Positions 25,835-35,366 of a DNA stretch of 64,000 bases are shown here, one piece after another (the first letter of the stretch is position 1; the number at the start of each line of letters is the position of its first letter). The notes under the pieces were generated by a model. That model did no database searches and was not told where the DNA came from. It saw only the letters and a list, made by a program, of their open reading frames with translations. A program made the translations under genes and the position numbers. The stretch is from CALINF01 sp039980455 (GTDB lineage Bacteria > Pseudomonadota > Gammaproteobacteria > Pseudomonadales > Halieaceae): the NCBI GenBank assembly GCA_039980455.1, contig JBDXCG010000004.1, positions 248,001-312,000 of the forward strand, read 5' to 3'.

Positions 25835-27533
25835 CACACCATTCCACCCAACCCACCTGCGCGGGAATATCTTCACTCTGGAAGTGTCGCAACCAACGTT
25901 TCTGGCTTTCCTGCAGACTATCGCCGGGCCCTTTAACTTCCAGCATCAAGTAGTCGCCCGGCTCGTCACCAAAGGCAATAAGGTCAGGAAAACCCCGCCT
26001 GTTCTCACCAGGATCAAACAGCATTCGTTGCCAGATACTTAATAGATGCTCTGAAGGGATACAGGCAGTAGCAGCTGCAACCAGTTCGCGGCTAAGATGC
26101 CGCCAGCTTACCCAGCGGTTCTGATACCCCTTGAAGCTTATGTAGGCCTCATCCAGAACTGATTCAAGTGACTGCAACTTCAGCTGCTGCAGGCGCTGCT
26201 CTAACAGTGTCTTTCGACGGAGCAGAAATTCCTGTTCGTACATGTCGGCAGGCACGCTCTGGTAAGCGTTGTTGAACGCTCCGGGTATGGGCGCAAAAAT
26301 TTGCTCCCAGAATGCCAGACCAAAGAGCCCACACATTAGAGTGTTTTCTACGTAGTGCACCTCACGCCACTGCACAGACAATGCCTGAGCAACCGCGATC
26401 TCCACGGAGGTAGACCCCCGGGGCACGGTCAGGCGCAATTCTGCAAACTGTTGATGCGGATGCTTTACGGCTGGCTCCCCCATCTTCCGCAGTAATCGCG
26501 GTTCCATGCGCCGCAGTGCATCGCGCTCTGCTTCACACCAAGGCAACGCCTTTATGGACTCAATCAACAATCGGACATCATCCCATTGCTCTATCTGCTC
26601 CAGCACACGCAGTGCTCGCTCTCGCGCAGGGTGAAGCTCGCTGCAGCTATAGAGTTTGTATGCCAACATCCATTGCTCTTGTCGCTCAAGGTCGCGAGCC
26701 ACGCGATTGCAAAGGCGAAACCAGCGCTTCCTAGAAGCTTCGTGGACAAACGTGAACTCGCATAACACCTCCCCCAGCTCGAGTAAAAATGTGACGTCTC
26801 GCTGGCTAGGCTCCAGTTCTTGATATAACCAGTAGGTGTCGGAAAATTCACCGCACAATTGATAATCGTCTATTGCCTCGCGCGAAGGAAATAGGCGCAA
26901 TGAGCGTTCCAGAGAATAGGGGAAATACCGGGCCAACCCGAGGTCTGACAATACAAAATCAGTCAGGCTCTGACGCCTGTTTCCAAAAAACAACAGCTGC
27001 AGTAATGCGACAGTATCAATACCCAGTGGTGCGATGACTCGGTCTTCAAAATCGCTAGAGACTATTTCAAGATGTCGTTTATCTGACAAGGCCAGTTCGG
27101 TGATCGCCTTCAGCAAAGCGCCCTTGGACGTTGGCTTAGGCGTTCGCAGTTCTGTAGCAAAGACTCTCTGCAACTCTTCACGCGTGTAGAGCTTGCCCAA
27201 CTCTTCAACAGTCAGCTCCTCTGCCTGCGCAAGAAAGCCTTCTGCCAACAATTCATTAATTGCGTCAGACAGTGCTCCGATTTCCGAATACGCAAGGCGG
27301 GTGTCGCGAAACCATGGTCCTCGGCGAGATATGAGGCGTATATAAAGACATCTGCCAGCCTCGCTCAGCCGAGCGAACTCTTCGAGAAAATGCTTTTCCT
27401 CGTCTGTGAGAAGGTCGTCGTACTGGTTTGTAACAGCAGCGCATAAGTGCTGGAAGTTGGACAGATAATACTTCGGCTCCAGCTCGATGTTCGCCTGATC
27501 GCCCGTCGCGATTTTTTTATCCTGACCAGCCAT
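25827..27533 (-). CDS. FAN1-type VRR-NUC nuclease
   Basis: A 568-residue homologue of FAN1, the structure-specific nuclease that unhooks DNA interstrand crosslinks. The C-terminal VRR-NUC domain carries the active site GFPDLIAF and LMLEVKGPGDSLQESQKRW, nearly as in human FAN1. The middle is helical (TPR-like, about 240-370), and the N-terminus has the DNA-binding and SAP-like region. Start ATG at 27533; a TTG two codons earlier is possible. It is followed by the Rad3-type helicase with an 8-base overlap, so the two form an operon. Confidence 0.93.
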   Translation of the reverse strand: MAGQDKKIATGDQANIELEPKYYLSNFQHLCAAVTNQYDDLLTDEEKHFLEEFARLSEAGRCLYIRLISRRGPWFRDTRLAYSEIGALSDAINELLAEGFLAQAEELTVEELGKLYTREELQRVFATELRTPKPTSKGALLKAITELALSDKRHLEIVSSDFEDRVIAPLGIDTVALLQLLFFGNRRQSLTDFVLSDLGLARYFPYSLERSLRLFPSREAIDDYQLCGEFSDTYWLYQELEPSQRDVTFLLELGEVLCEFTFVHEASRKRWFRLCNRVARDLERQEQWMLAYKLYSCSELHPARERALRVLEQIEQWDDVRLLIESIKALPWCEAERDALRRMEPRLLRKMGEPAVKHPHQQFAELRLTVPRGSTSVEIAVAQALSVQWREVHYVENTLMCGLFGLAFWEQIFAPIPGAFNNAYQSVPADMYEQEFLLRRKTLLEQRLQQLKLQSLESVLDEAYISFKGYQNRWVSWRHLSRELVAAATACIPSEHLLSIWQRMLFDPGENRRGFPDLIAFGDEPGDYLMLEVKGPGDSLQESQKRWLRHFQSEDIPAQVGWVEWCDA

Positions 27534-27577
27534 GATCAACCGCTGTTACTTCAACCAAGAATGCATTCACCCACCAC

Positions 27578-28474
27578 CTATTCCGACACTCTTTCCACAG
27601 GTCGCTGTTGTTGTTGCAACAGCACACCGGGGATGATGAGCGCCAGCCCAATAAGTGTAGCCGGGTGTATGGATTCACCAAGAATCGTGGCAATGAACAC
27701 AAGCGACAACAGAGGTGACAGAAAAATGAGATTACCCACTCGCGATACACCACTGGCATATCGCAGCGCCAGAGACCACAGCACAAACGTAATACCCATT
27801 TCAAAAAGACCAACATAAACAGCTGGGAGCATGCCGCGCCAGTTAGCCACTGACAGATCCGAGAATATCGCGCACAGAATGACAGCGAGTGGAGCTGCTA
27901 CAAGAAAATTTACGCACAAAGACACAATGGGATCACGGGTATTACGGGTGCTCGCTATCCAGTAGAGCGCCCAAACGACGGTGCTCACTAGTGCGTAGAT
28001 AACACCCTCGACGCTGTCGAACTCCATACCCAGTAAATCACCACGGGTTGCAATCACGACAACGCCAAGATAGCCAAGCACCACGGCGAGTATGTCTCGC
28101 CCTGTCAAACGCTGACCCAATAGAGGAACAGCCAGCAGAGCGAGCATGATCGCCCACGTATAATTTATCGGTTGAGCCTGCTGTGCCGGCAGCAGATCGT
28201 ACGATCGAAACAGAATAAGGTAGTAGCCTAGTGGATTAACCAGTCCCATCAGCAAGAAATAGCCTGGCGTTTCACGAAAATACTCGCTTAGTCGCGGTAA
28301 CTTCTTCTGCCAGGCAACGATCGTCAAAAGCGCGAGCGCGGAACAACACACAGCGATGGTCAGTAACTGCAATACGTCCAGCTCTCGCAATGCGAGCTTC
28401 ATGGCAGTTGCAACGGTTGACCAAAGAGCGATAGCCGATAGCCCAAGCCACAACGCTTTTCTATCGTTAGTCAT
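27578..28474 (-). CDS. EamA/DMT family transporter
   Basis: A 298-residue inner-membrane protein with ten predicted helices arranged as two EamA repeats. It begins MTNDRKALWLGLSAIALWST, typical of the drug/metabolite transporter superfamily. The second repeat includes PAVYVGLFEMGITFVLWSLA and SPLLSLVFIATILGE. Members export amino acids, nucleobases or drugs; the substrate cannot be told. It lies downstream of the PQQ dehydrogenase on the same strand with a 26-base gap, and may share its transcript. Confidence 0.88.
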   Translation of the reverse strand: MTNDRKALWLGLSAIALWSTVATAMKLALRELDVLQLLTIAVCCSALALLTIVAWQKKLPRLSEYFRETPGYFLLMGLVNPLGYYLILFRSYDLLPAQQAQPINYTWAIMLALLAVPLLGQRLTGRDILAVVLGYLGVVVIATRGDLLGMEFDSVEGVIYALVSTVVWALYWIASTRNTRDPIVSLCVNFLVAAPLAVILCAIFSDLSVANWRGMLPAVYVGLFEMGITFVLWSLALRYASGVSRVGNLIFLSPLLSLVFIATILGESIHPATLIGLALIIPGVLLQQQQRPVERVSE

Positions 28475-28500
28475 ATTTCCCCGCGATGGCGAGATCGCAT

Positions 28501-29634
28501 CTACTGCACAGGATCCAGACGTATCAGTCGGTCGCCACCAGCTAGCGCATACAACTTTCCATCGGGGCCGAACTGCACGTCACGAATACGTAGTTTGCGC
28601 TCATCAAGTAGCAGGTACTCTTTTCCTACACCATCGCCAGACAGCTCCAGCCGGCTGATATGAGTGAGCTTAAGCCCAGCCACCAGCAGTGAAGGCTGCC
28701 AGCGTGAATAGACATCACCGGTATAAAACTCAATTCCGCCTGTGCCTATGGAAGGCACCCAGTACTTAATCGGCTGCACCGTGTCGTCCAGCGCGGTGCC
28801 CTGGCCGATTTTACCGCCGCCATATTCCTCGCCATAGGTCACCAAAGGCCAGCCGTAATTGCTCCCGCGAGATAGTACATTGATCTCATCTCCGCCTTGG
28901 GGACCGTGCTCTGCTATCCATATACTGCCATCCACAGGATGCTTCGCCATTCCCTGCGGATTCCTATGACCGTAAGTCCAGATCTCAGGCCGCGCTTCGG
29001 CGTTATCTACAAACGGGTTATCCTGCGGGATTGCTCCGTCTTCTCGCAGTCGCATTACTTTGCCGTTGTGGGTAGCCAGACTTTGTGCAAGATCACGATT
29101 AGCGCGATCACCGACGGTGATGTAGAGGTAGCCGTCATCGAGCAGGAGTCGTGACCCAAAATGACGCCGCGTTTTAAAAAACGGCTCAGCCGTAAACAAG
29201 GTCTCAACATCCGAGAGTGAATTGCCCTCTAGCCGACCGCGGCTGACTCTTGTGGTATAGGTCTCTCCATCCGCGATTGCGTAGCTGAAATACACCCATC
29301 GCGTGTTGGCAAAATCAGGATGAACCAGCACATCCAATAAACCGCCTTGCCCTGCCTTCTGAGCAATCTCAGGCAATCCAGACACCGGTGCAGAAGCCCA
29401 ATTCTTGCCATCAATTCGATTTAGCCGGCCGGTCTTTTCTGTCACCAACAGGTCACCCCCGGGTAGAAAGTCCATACCCCAAGGGTCATCGAGCTCTTCA
29501 ACCAATGTCACCATTGTCACATCGCCCAAATCCGGCGGCACTGTACTCTCGTTGGCGGTTCCCGAGCATGCGAACAACAACGCTGGCAACACCATGGCCA
29601 GAATTGCAGACTGGGTTCTGGATAAAATCAACAT
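28501..29634 (-). CDS. PQQ-dependent aldose sugar dehydrogenase-like lipoprotein
   Basis: A 377-residue exported protein of the soluble glucose/aldose dehydrogenase family (six-bladed propeller, PQQ cofactor). The N-terminus is a lipoprotein signal with lipobox LFAC (Cys23). Conserved pieces include EELDDPWGMDFLPGGDLLVT, GLLDVLVHPDF, YTTRVSRGRL, TYGHRNPQGMAKHP and EHGPQGGDEINVL. It should oxidise aldoses in the periplasm, provided the cell makes or takes up PQQ; no pqq genes are in this window. The substrate is not known. Confidence 0.9.
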   Translation of the reverse strand: MLILSRTQSAILAMVLPALLFACSGTANESTVPPDLGDVTMVTLVEELDDPWGMDFLPGGDLLVTEKTGRLNRIDGKNWASAPVSGLPEIAQKAGQGGLLDVLVHPDFANTRWVYFSYAIADGETYTTRVSRGRLEGNSLSDVETLFTAEPFFKTRRHFGSRLLLDDGYLYITVGDRANRDLAQSLATHNGKVMRLREDGAIPQDNPFVDNAEARPEIWTYGHRNPQGMAKHPVDGSIWIAEHGPQGGDEINVLSRGSNYGWPLVTYGEEYGGGKIGQGTALDDTVQPIKYWVPSIGTGGIEFYTGDVYSRWQPSLLVAGLKLTHISRLELSGDGVGKEYLLLDERKLRIRDVQFGPDGKLYALAGGDRLIRLDPVQ

Positions 29635-29840
29635 AAGAGGACTCTCGTGGTTTCGTGAAACAACGCAGATTCTACGCGAAGGTGGTTACTCTGTCCCTGC
29701 CTATAACACACGACTGAGCGCGCTCAACGGCACAAGCGCGACTATACCCGAACAGTATTTTCAGGCATTCTCACGGCTCAGGTGCTGGCTGTAACGCCAC
29801 ACTAACGCCCATAGCCCGCGTACCAAAAGGACGGCCCTCT

Positions 29841-31331
29841 GTGAGCTCCACTCAACACACCAATCCCAAACTTACGCCACTGCTGGCCTTTACGCCCATA
29901 CTGTTTCTAATTCTGCTATTGGGCTGCTCTGTCTACCTGTTCGGTTCAGATTCATCTTATGGCGCAAACCAGATCGCACTGGTGTTAGCGACCTGTATCG
30001 CTGCCATGGTGGGAAAGCGCACTGGAATCTCATGGCGCCAAGCTCAAGAAGGTATCATTACCGGGATTGGCGTTGGTCTGGGACCCACGTTGATTCTGCT
30101 CGCCGTAGGCATGCTGATTGGCACATGGATTTTGAGCGGCACGGTGCCTGCAATGATTTACTATGGCGTGCAGGTACTAAATCCCAGTATTTTTTACGCG
30201 GCCAGCGCGTTGATCTGTGCCATCGTGGCCATCAGCATAGGTAGCTCCTGGACCGTAGCTGGCACACTTGGCATCGGGTTGATGGGTATTGCCGGCAGCT
30301 TTGACTTATCCCCTGCTATCACCGCGGGTGCAATCGTCTCGGGTGCCTATTTTGGCGACAAGCTTTCACCCATGTCCGACACAACGAATCTCGCTGCGGC
30401 GGCAACCAGTGTCGACCTCTTTGATCACATCCGGCATATGCTGTGGACTACGGTACCCAGCTTCGCTATCGCATTAACTATCTTTGCATTGATCGGTAGC
30501 TCGAATGCCGCAACCCCGCAGGAGATCGCGCTGCTGCAAGCAAGTCTCGAGCAGGAATTTTCAATCGGCATCCATCTTATGCTGCCATTAGTACTTATGC
30601 TGGCTCTGGTTTATAAGCGTTTCCCGGCCTATCCTGCGATAGTGATCAGCGCACTTGCGGGCGCCATATTTGCACTAATCTTCCAACCCACCCAAGTGGT
30701 TAGGCTCGCAGGCGATACGGGCGAGTTGAGCCAGGCATTTGTACTCGTAAAAGGAATTTGGGTTAGCTTATTTGATGGCTACGCGTCTGCCAGTGGCAAC
30801 GAATTTCTCGATGCGCTTCTATCCAAGGGCGGCATGAGTAGCATGCTAAATACCGTATGGCTTGTTATCAGTGCTTTGGGTTTTGGCGGCGTGCTCGAAC
30901 GAACCGGGATTCTCAACTACCTTTTAAAGCTTGCGCTGCGCAGCGTAAACAGCACGGGCTCGCTGATCGCAACGACCGTTGGCACTTGTATATCGGCCAA
31001 TATTTTGGCGGCAGACCAGTACATTGCCGTCGCATTGCCGGGGCGGATGTACAAAGAAGAGTATGAGCGCCGCGGGCTATCGTGCCTCAACCTCTCACGT
31101 ACGCTTGAGGACTCCGCCACTCTCACATCGGCCCTGATTCCGTGGAATACCTGCGGCGCGTATATGGCAGCGACCTTGGGGATAGCAACGTTCAGCTATG
31201 CGCCGTTCGCATTCTTTAATCTGCTGTGCCCTGTTATCGCCGTCATCTACGCGTTCTTGAATATTGCACAGAAACCTCTGGAGCAGTCAGAAGACAGCGC
31301 TGACGCGAGTATGATGGCGCCCGGCAAATAA
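29841..31331 (+). CDS. nhaC: Na+/H+ antiporter NhaC family
   Basis: A 496-residue inner-membrane antiporter with about 12 helices. Family marks are GIGVGLGPTLILLAVGMLIG, IAISIGSSWTVAGTLGIGL, SGAYFGDKLSPMSDTTNLAA and EDSATLTSALIPWNTCGAYM. It exchanges sodium for protons (some relatives take malate/lactate), fitting a marine habitat. The GTG start has AAGGA 10 bases upstream. The thioesterase gene follows 3 bases after the stop, in the same operon. Confidence 0.9.
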   Translation: MSSTQHTNPKLTPLLAFTPILFLILLLGCSVYLFGSDSSYGANQIALVLATCIAAMVGKRTGISWRQAQEGIITGIGVGLGPTLILLAVGMLIGTWILSGTVPAMIYYGVQVLNPSIFYAASALICAIVAISIGSSWTVAGTLGIGLMGIAGSFDLSPAITAGAIVSGAYFGDKLSPMSDTTNLAAAATSVDLFDHIRHMLWTTVPSFAIALTIFALIGSSNAATPQEIALLQASLEQEFSIGIHLMLPLVLMLALVYKRFPAYPAIVISALAGAIFALIFQPTQVVRLAGDTGELSQAFVLVKGIWVSLFDGYASASGNEFLDALLSKGGMSSMLNTVWLVISALGFGGVLERTGILNYLLKLALRSVNSTGSLIATTVGTCISANILAADQYIAVALPGRMYKEEYERRGLSCLNLSRTLEDSATLTSALIPWNTCGAYMAATLGIATFSYAPFAFFNLLCPVIAVIYAFLNIAQKPLEQSEDSADASMMAPGK

Positions 31332-31334
31332 ACT

Positions 31335-31808
31335 ATGTCCGAAGAGAAAATTACGCCATCGCTGGAGTCTGTTTGGGATTATCCGCACCCCCACACATTA
31401 GAGATTGATGTGCAGCCCGAACACATTGACGGTCTGCTGCACACCAATAACACCGTCTACATCGGATGGTGTGAACAGGTAGCGTGGAACCACTCCGCCT
31501 CGCTGGGGTTAGATCTGGAGCGTTATCAAGCGCTGAATCGCGCGATGGCAATTACCCATTGTGAATACGACTATCTGCAGGCCTCACGTGAGGGCGACCG
31601 CCTGATCGCTGGCACGTGGATCGTGGACTGGGACAAGCGGCTAAGTATGAGGCGCTGTTTCCAGATCATACGTATGAGCGACAGCGCTACGCTCTTACGG
31701 GGTGATGTACAGTTTGTTTGTATCGCTTTGGACACCGGGCGGCCCAAGCGCTTGCCCCCGGAATTTATCAGCGGCTACGGGGCCGTCGTGTTGGATCGCT
31801 CTGACTAA
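31335..31808 (+). CDS. Hotdog-fold acyl-CoA thioesterase (4HBT/YbgC type)
   Basis: A 157-residue hotdog protein. The active-site region VQPEHIDGLLHTNNTVYIGW aligns with the Asp/His-containing D-x-x-G-H-x-N-N block of 4-hydroxybenzoyl-CoA thioesterases; here the catalytic Asp would be in HIDG. RRCFQIIRMSDSATLLRGD is a typical central strand. It likely hydrolyses acyl-CoA of unknown chain type. It is 3 bases after nhaC and converges on epmA with a 4-base overlap. Confidence 0.82.
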   Translation: MSEEKITPSLESVWDYPHPHTLEIDVQPEHIDGLLHTNNTVYIGWCEQVAWNHSASLGLDLERYQALNRAMAITHCEYDYLQASREGDRLIAGTWIVDWDKRLSMRRCFQIIRMSDSATLLRGDVQFVCIALDTGRPKRLPPEFISGYGAVVLDRSD

Positions 31809-32764
31809 CTTCGTTTCCAGTCAAACGCCAACACATCTCGGATATCTTCACAGCCTGTTTGCAGCATTAACAACCTGTCCACACCCAATGCAACACCGCT
31901 GCAATCCGGAAACCCAGCCTCCAAAGCCTCCATAAAGTAAGGGTCTATCGGACGCTCGGGCTGCCCTACATTACGACGCCTCGCATTGTCAGCTTCAAAT
32001 CGGACCCGCTGTTCTCTGGCATCCGCCAGCTCCCAATACCCATTGGCCAGCTCCACACCATCAACGTAGAGCTCGAAGCGATGCCCAACATCATATTCTC
32101 CTGTGGTGTCGACACGCGCCAATGCTGCCTGAGAGGCAGGGTAGTCATAAACAAAGCACAAACCACTCGCGCGCAACTGCGGTTCGATCAGATGAGACAG
32201 CAGCAGGTCGAGCCACAGGTCGCGCTCACCTTCCATAGAGCCGATGTCAATATGCTCACCCGCCAACGCACGCAGCGCCGCATCAGTTTCGACAAAAGGA
32301 TCAACATTCAGAAAGAAGAGGAACAGTTCTCGATAGGTATAGCGGCTCACCGGCTTCTCACCCAGGCAGGCCATACAAAGCTGGGCGACTTCTTCCATTA
32401 GCTGGTGATGGTTCCAGCCCGGTCGGTACCATTCCAACAGGCTGAACTCCGGGTTGTGGCGAGCGCCCGCCTCGCCGTCTCGAAAGGCGCGGCTTATCTG
32501 GAAGATCGGCTCGGGATACTGCGCCAATAAACGCTTCATCGCGTATTCGGGCGAGGTTTGAAGATAGCGTTCACCCCCAGAGAGTGACGCCCCCTGCTGA
32601 ACCTTCAATGGCTCCAGAGAAGGATCAGTGACACCAAAGCTGCACAACAGAGGCGTCTCAACCTCTAAAACCTCGCGTTGCGCAAAAAACTGGCGTACTT
32701 GGCTCAGTAGTGCCGAGCGCGAACGCAGCTGGGCAAGAGACGCCGAAGGTTGCCACGCGGGCAT
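31805..32764 (-). CDS. epmA: EF-P lysine ligase EpmA (PoxA/GenX)
   Basis: A 319-residue paralogue of class II lysyl-tRNA synthetase lacking the anticodon domain. It attaches beta-lysine to Lys34 of elongation factor P. Conserved blocks are QREVLEVETPLLC, LQTSPEYAMKRLLA, IFQISRAFRDGEAGARHNPE (motif 2) and the final GVALGVDRLLML (motif 3). It follows efp on the same strand with a 16-base gap, so substrate and modifier share an operon. The partner EpmB (lysine 2,3-aminomutase) is not in the window. Confidence 0.95.
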   Translation of the reverse strand: MPAWQPSASLAQLRSRSALLSQVRQFFAQREVLEVETPLLCSFGVTDPSLEPLKVQQGASLSGGERYLQTSPEYAMKRLLAQYPEPIFQISRAFRDGEAGARHNPEFSLLEWYRPGWNHHQLMEEVAQLCMACLGEKPVSRYTYRELFLFFLNVDPFVETDAALRALAGEHIDIGSMEGERDLWLDLLLSHLIEPQLRASGLCFVYDYPASQAALARVDTTGEYDVGHRFELYVDGVELANGYWELADAREQRVRFEADNARRRNVGQPERPIDPYFMEALEAGFPDCSGVALGVDRLLMLQTGCEDIRDVLAFDWKRS

Positions 32765-32780
32765 GGCGGCAACTGGCGCG

Positions 32781-33353
32781 TCAGGACTTACTGGCGCGGC
32801 TTACATACTCTCCGGTACGGGTATCCACGCGAATGACTTCGCCCTGGCTGAGAAACAGGGGAACGCGAACTACAGCGCCAGTGCTCAGTGTCGCCGGCTT
32901 GCTACCACCCTGGGCGGTATCACCCTTCAAGCCAGGATCCGTCTCGGTGATCTCCAGTTCAACAAAGTTGGGAGGGGCCACAGACAATGGCGCACCGTTG
33001 TAAAGAGTCACTTCGCTCCTGTCCTGCTCTTTCAACCACAGATGTGCATCTCCCACAGCCTTGGCATCGGCCTGATGCTGTTCAAACGTGTCGGGCTCCA
33101 TGAAGTACCAGAATTCACCATCGGTATACAGATACTCCATGGTTCGCTCCATCACATCGGCAGCTTCCAGGCTCTCGCCGGACTTGAAAGTGCGCTCCCA
33201 GACTCGACCGGAGTTCAAGTTTCGCAACTTCACCCGATTGAAGGCCTGGCCTTTACCCGGTTTTACGAACTCATTATCGAGGATACTGCAGGGTTCGCCG
33301 TCCAGCATTACCTTCACGCCGGAGCGAAATTCGCTAGTGGAATAATTCGCCAT
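32781..33353 (-). CDS. efp: Elongation factor P
   Basis: A 190-residue translation factor that rescues ribosomes stalled at polyproline. The modified loop FVKPGKGQAF places the target lysine at Lys34, as in E. coli, consistent with beta-lysylation by the neighbouring EpmA. All three beta-barrel domains are present, ending in GEVIRVDTRTGEYVSRA. I use the ATG at 33353 (MANYSTSEF); a start 15 bases earlier adds non-homologous residues. The gap to the divergent gene at 33523 should hold the promoter. Confidence 0.97.
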   Translation of the reverse strand: MANYSTSEFRSGVKVMLDGEPCSILDNEFVKPGKGQAFNRVKLRNLNSGRVWERTFKSGESLEAADVMERTMEYLYTDGEFWYFMEPDTFEQHQADAKAVGDAHLWLKEQDRSEVTLYNGAPLSVAPPNFVELEITETDPGLKGDTAQGGSKPATLSTGAVVRVPLFLSQGEVIRVDTRTGEYVSRASKS

Positions 33354-33522
33354 TAGAGGTATTTCCATTGTTCCAAACAGCCCGCAATGATACCTCAGTG
33401 GCCAGCCGGATGGGAGTGCGGGATTTTGCTATGGCAACACAGTCCACACATGGTCTATGCTTAACCCATAGCCTGACTCATACAAAGCTACAATATAACC
33501 ACAGTGTCGAGGCACCCGGGGT

Positions 33523-35364
33523 ATGACAGAACAGTCGCCGATAAAGCTGCGCCTGCCAGCACAGGATTTAGCCTCCTTTAGCCACTTCGCGCTGAACACT
33601 GAAGCTGCGCACCACTGGGCTTTGAGCCTACCCGTAGCCAACACCCGCAAAGTAGTGCACGAGTTGCGAGCTGCGCTGGGCGAGCTTAACCGAGTGGAAA
33701 TGGCTCCGCAGAACCGCTTCAATATCCTTGAGGCATTGCGGCCACGATTACTTGTCGCATTGTCGACGCTCACCAAACGTTTCCTCAATCAGCCACTAGT
33801 GCTACCCGAAGAGCCACGGCAGCTGGCCGAGGTGGTATCAGACCTGTACTCACAGGCCTGCACCGCTTATACGATTGTCGCCATTACAACCATACAGCGC
33901 AGCGATACCATTCGTGACGTGAACCCTGCCAGACTGGCCTGCGAGGCATTACAGCGCGCCGTCAATCTGGCCGGGAGAGCAATCTTACAGAGTTACCAGC
34001 TCTACCAACCTGTCGCCGCACAGAGCTGGCTGCGACTCCACCAATTGTTTGCGATGGCAGAAAGGCAGCAATTGGCGCACTTACCTGTCGTAGACCAGAT
34101 TTCAGGCAGCACCACAATCACTTCGGCCTATCTGCAGCCACTACTACTCGGCTGCTGTAAGCCAAACCAGTTACGACAATCTGACATCGCCGGCATTTAC
34201 CGCGGATTGCAGGAATGGAGCGAACTTATCCGCCTGCAGGATCCCGCTACCGGGAAAGGGCTCTTTCTCATTGACCTGAACAACGATCAACCCCCATTGT
34301 ATAGCGCTCTGTCGCCCCAAGGGGCCGGAGCGCAATGTCGATTTATAAATACCGAGCCTTTAGTCGCTCACCTGGAGCAGTTGCGACAGATCGACAAGCA
34401 GGAGGGGCGCAAAGGTTTACAATTTGACGAAGACAATGCGATTCCCTCGAATATTCTCGATCACCTGATCGATTCTCTGGGCAGCATGAGCCAGCGCAAC
34501 TTTAATCGCGTTAAGAGTGGGTCGAAGTTATGGCTGGGCATCGGTCTGAGCAGCGCGCATTTTCGTCTCGCCGAAGACCGTACGCTGGAACAAGTTCTGC
34601 ACGGAGCGCACTACCTTCCACCGGCAGCTGATCGCATCGCAGCCAACCCCTTCCTCGTCGCCCAGGAGAAGAAGGATGTGTGGGACAAAAGCGGTGAAGA
34701 CGACGTGTTGGATCGGCAGGAGGCTCACAGGGACGACAAGGATCAACCGAACGTACCTGTACCGGTAGATGAGTCTACCCTGGCAGAGCTCATGAATACT
34801 AAACACGATACACCGCCCGAGCAGCAGTTCCCGGTGTACCCTGTGACTACAGTTAATGCCAGCCCGGGTGGCTACTGCATAGAGTTGGACTGCACCCTCC
34901 CCGCCAATGTAAAAACCGGCGATATCGTGTGCGTCCGCGAAGATGGCCAGCAAGCCTGGGTAGTCGCTGTTATTCGCTGGGTCAGTCAAATCGAAAACGC
35001 CAAGCCGCTAATGGGGTTAGAACTACTGAGCCCTAGAGCAACCTCCTACGGCGCTACCATCAAGCTCAAGTCGGGAGAGGACTCCGAGCCAATGCGGGTT
35101 TTGCTATTACCGGAAATCAAGTTGGTGGGGCAGCCGCATACATTGATCACCCCCAGGTCGGGTTTTCGAGAACGCCAGACCGTCCAACTTATTAAGGAAG
35201 GTGAGGAGTTTCTGGTTAAGCTGATACGACAGATCGCGGTTGGCAACACTTTCTGCCAATTCGATTTTAAATACATCCGGCAACTGGACGATCTCGCGAG
35301 CGGCCGAAAATCTACCCCTAAAGTACCGACTTCAAATTTTGATTCGGTGTGGAAAGAGCTCTGA
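33523..35364 (+). CDS. Large protein of unknown function with a C-terminal PilZ-like domain
   Basis: A 613-residue soluble protein that I do not recognise by name. The first 400 residues are mostly helical without signal peptide. Residues about 440-530 look like a PilZ-type beta barrel: N445-A-S-P-G-G450 fits the (D/N)xSxxG motif, followed by VKTGDIVCVRE, WVVAVIRWVSQ and MGLELLSP. The RxxxR arm that normally precedes this motif and grips c-di-GMP is not visible, so binding is doubtful. It is divergent from efp and convergent with serB, 2 bases apart. Confidence 0.7.
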   Translation: MTEQSPIKLRLPAQDLASFSHFALNTEAAHHWALSLPVANTRKVVHELRAALGELNRVEMAPQNRFNILEALRPRLLVALSTLTKRFLNQPLVLPEEPRQLAEVVSDLYSQACTAYTIVAITTIQRSDTIRDVNPARLACEALQRAVNLAGRAILQSYQLYQPVAAQSWLRLHQLFAMAERQQLAHLPVVDQISGSTTITSAYLQPLLLGCCKPNQLRQSDIAGIYRGLQEWSELIRLQDPATGKGLFLIDLNNDQPPLYSALSPQGAGAQCRFINTEPLVAHLEQLRQIDKQEGRKGLQFDEDNAIPSNILDHLIDSLGSMSQRNFNRVKSGSKLWLGIGLSSAHFRLAEDRTLEQVLHGAHYLPPAADRIAANPFLVAQEKKDVWDKSGEDDVLDRQEAHRDDKDQPNVPVPVDESTLAELMNTKHDTPPEQQFPVYPVTTVNASPGGYCIELDCTLPANVKTGDIVCVREDGQQAWVVAVIRWVSQIENAKPLMGLELLSPRATSYGATIKLKSGEDSEPMRVLLLPEIKLVGQPHTLITPRSGFRERQTVQLIKEGEEFLVKLIRQIAVGNTFCQFDFKYIRQLDDLASGRKSTPKVPTSNFDSVWKEL

Positions 35365-35366
35365 CC

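Noticed and set aside
29405..29794. 129-residue plus-strand frame before nhaC
   Set aside because: It overlaps the 5' part of the PQQ dehydrogenase on the other strand, has no convincing ribosome site, and its composition reads like antisense coding sequence. The 206-base gap at 29635-29840 otherwise shows only the nhaC ribosome site.
34528..34989. 153-residue minus-strand frame inside the PilZ-like gene
   Set aside because: It is a shadow frame; the plus-strand protein has a coherent fold and start.
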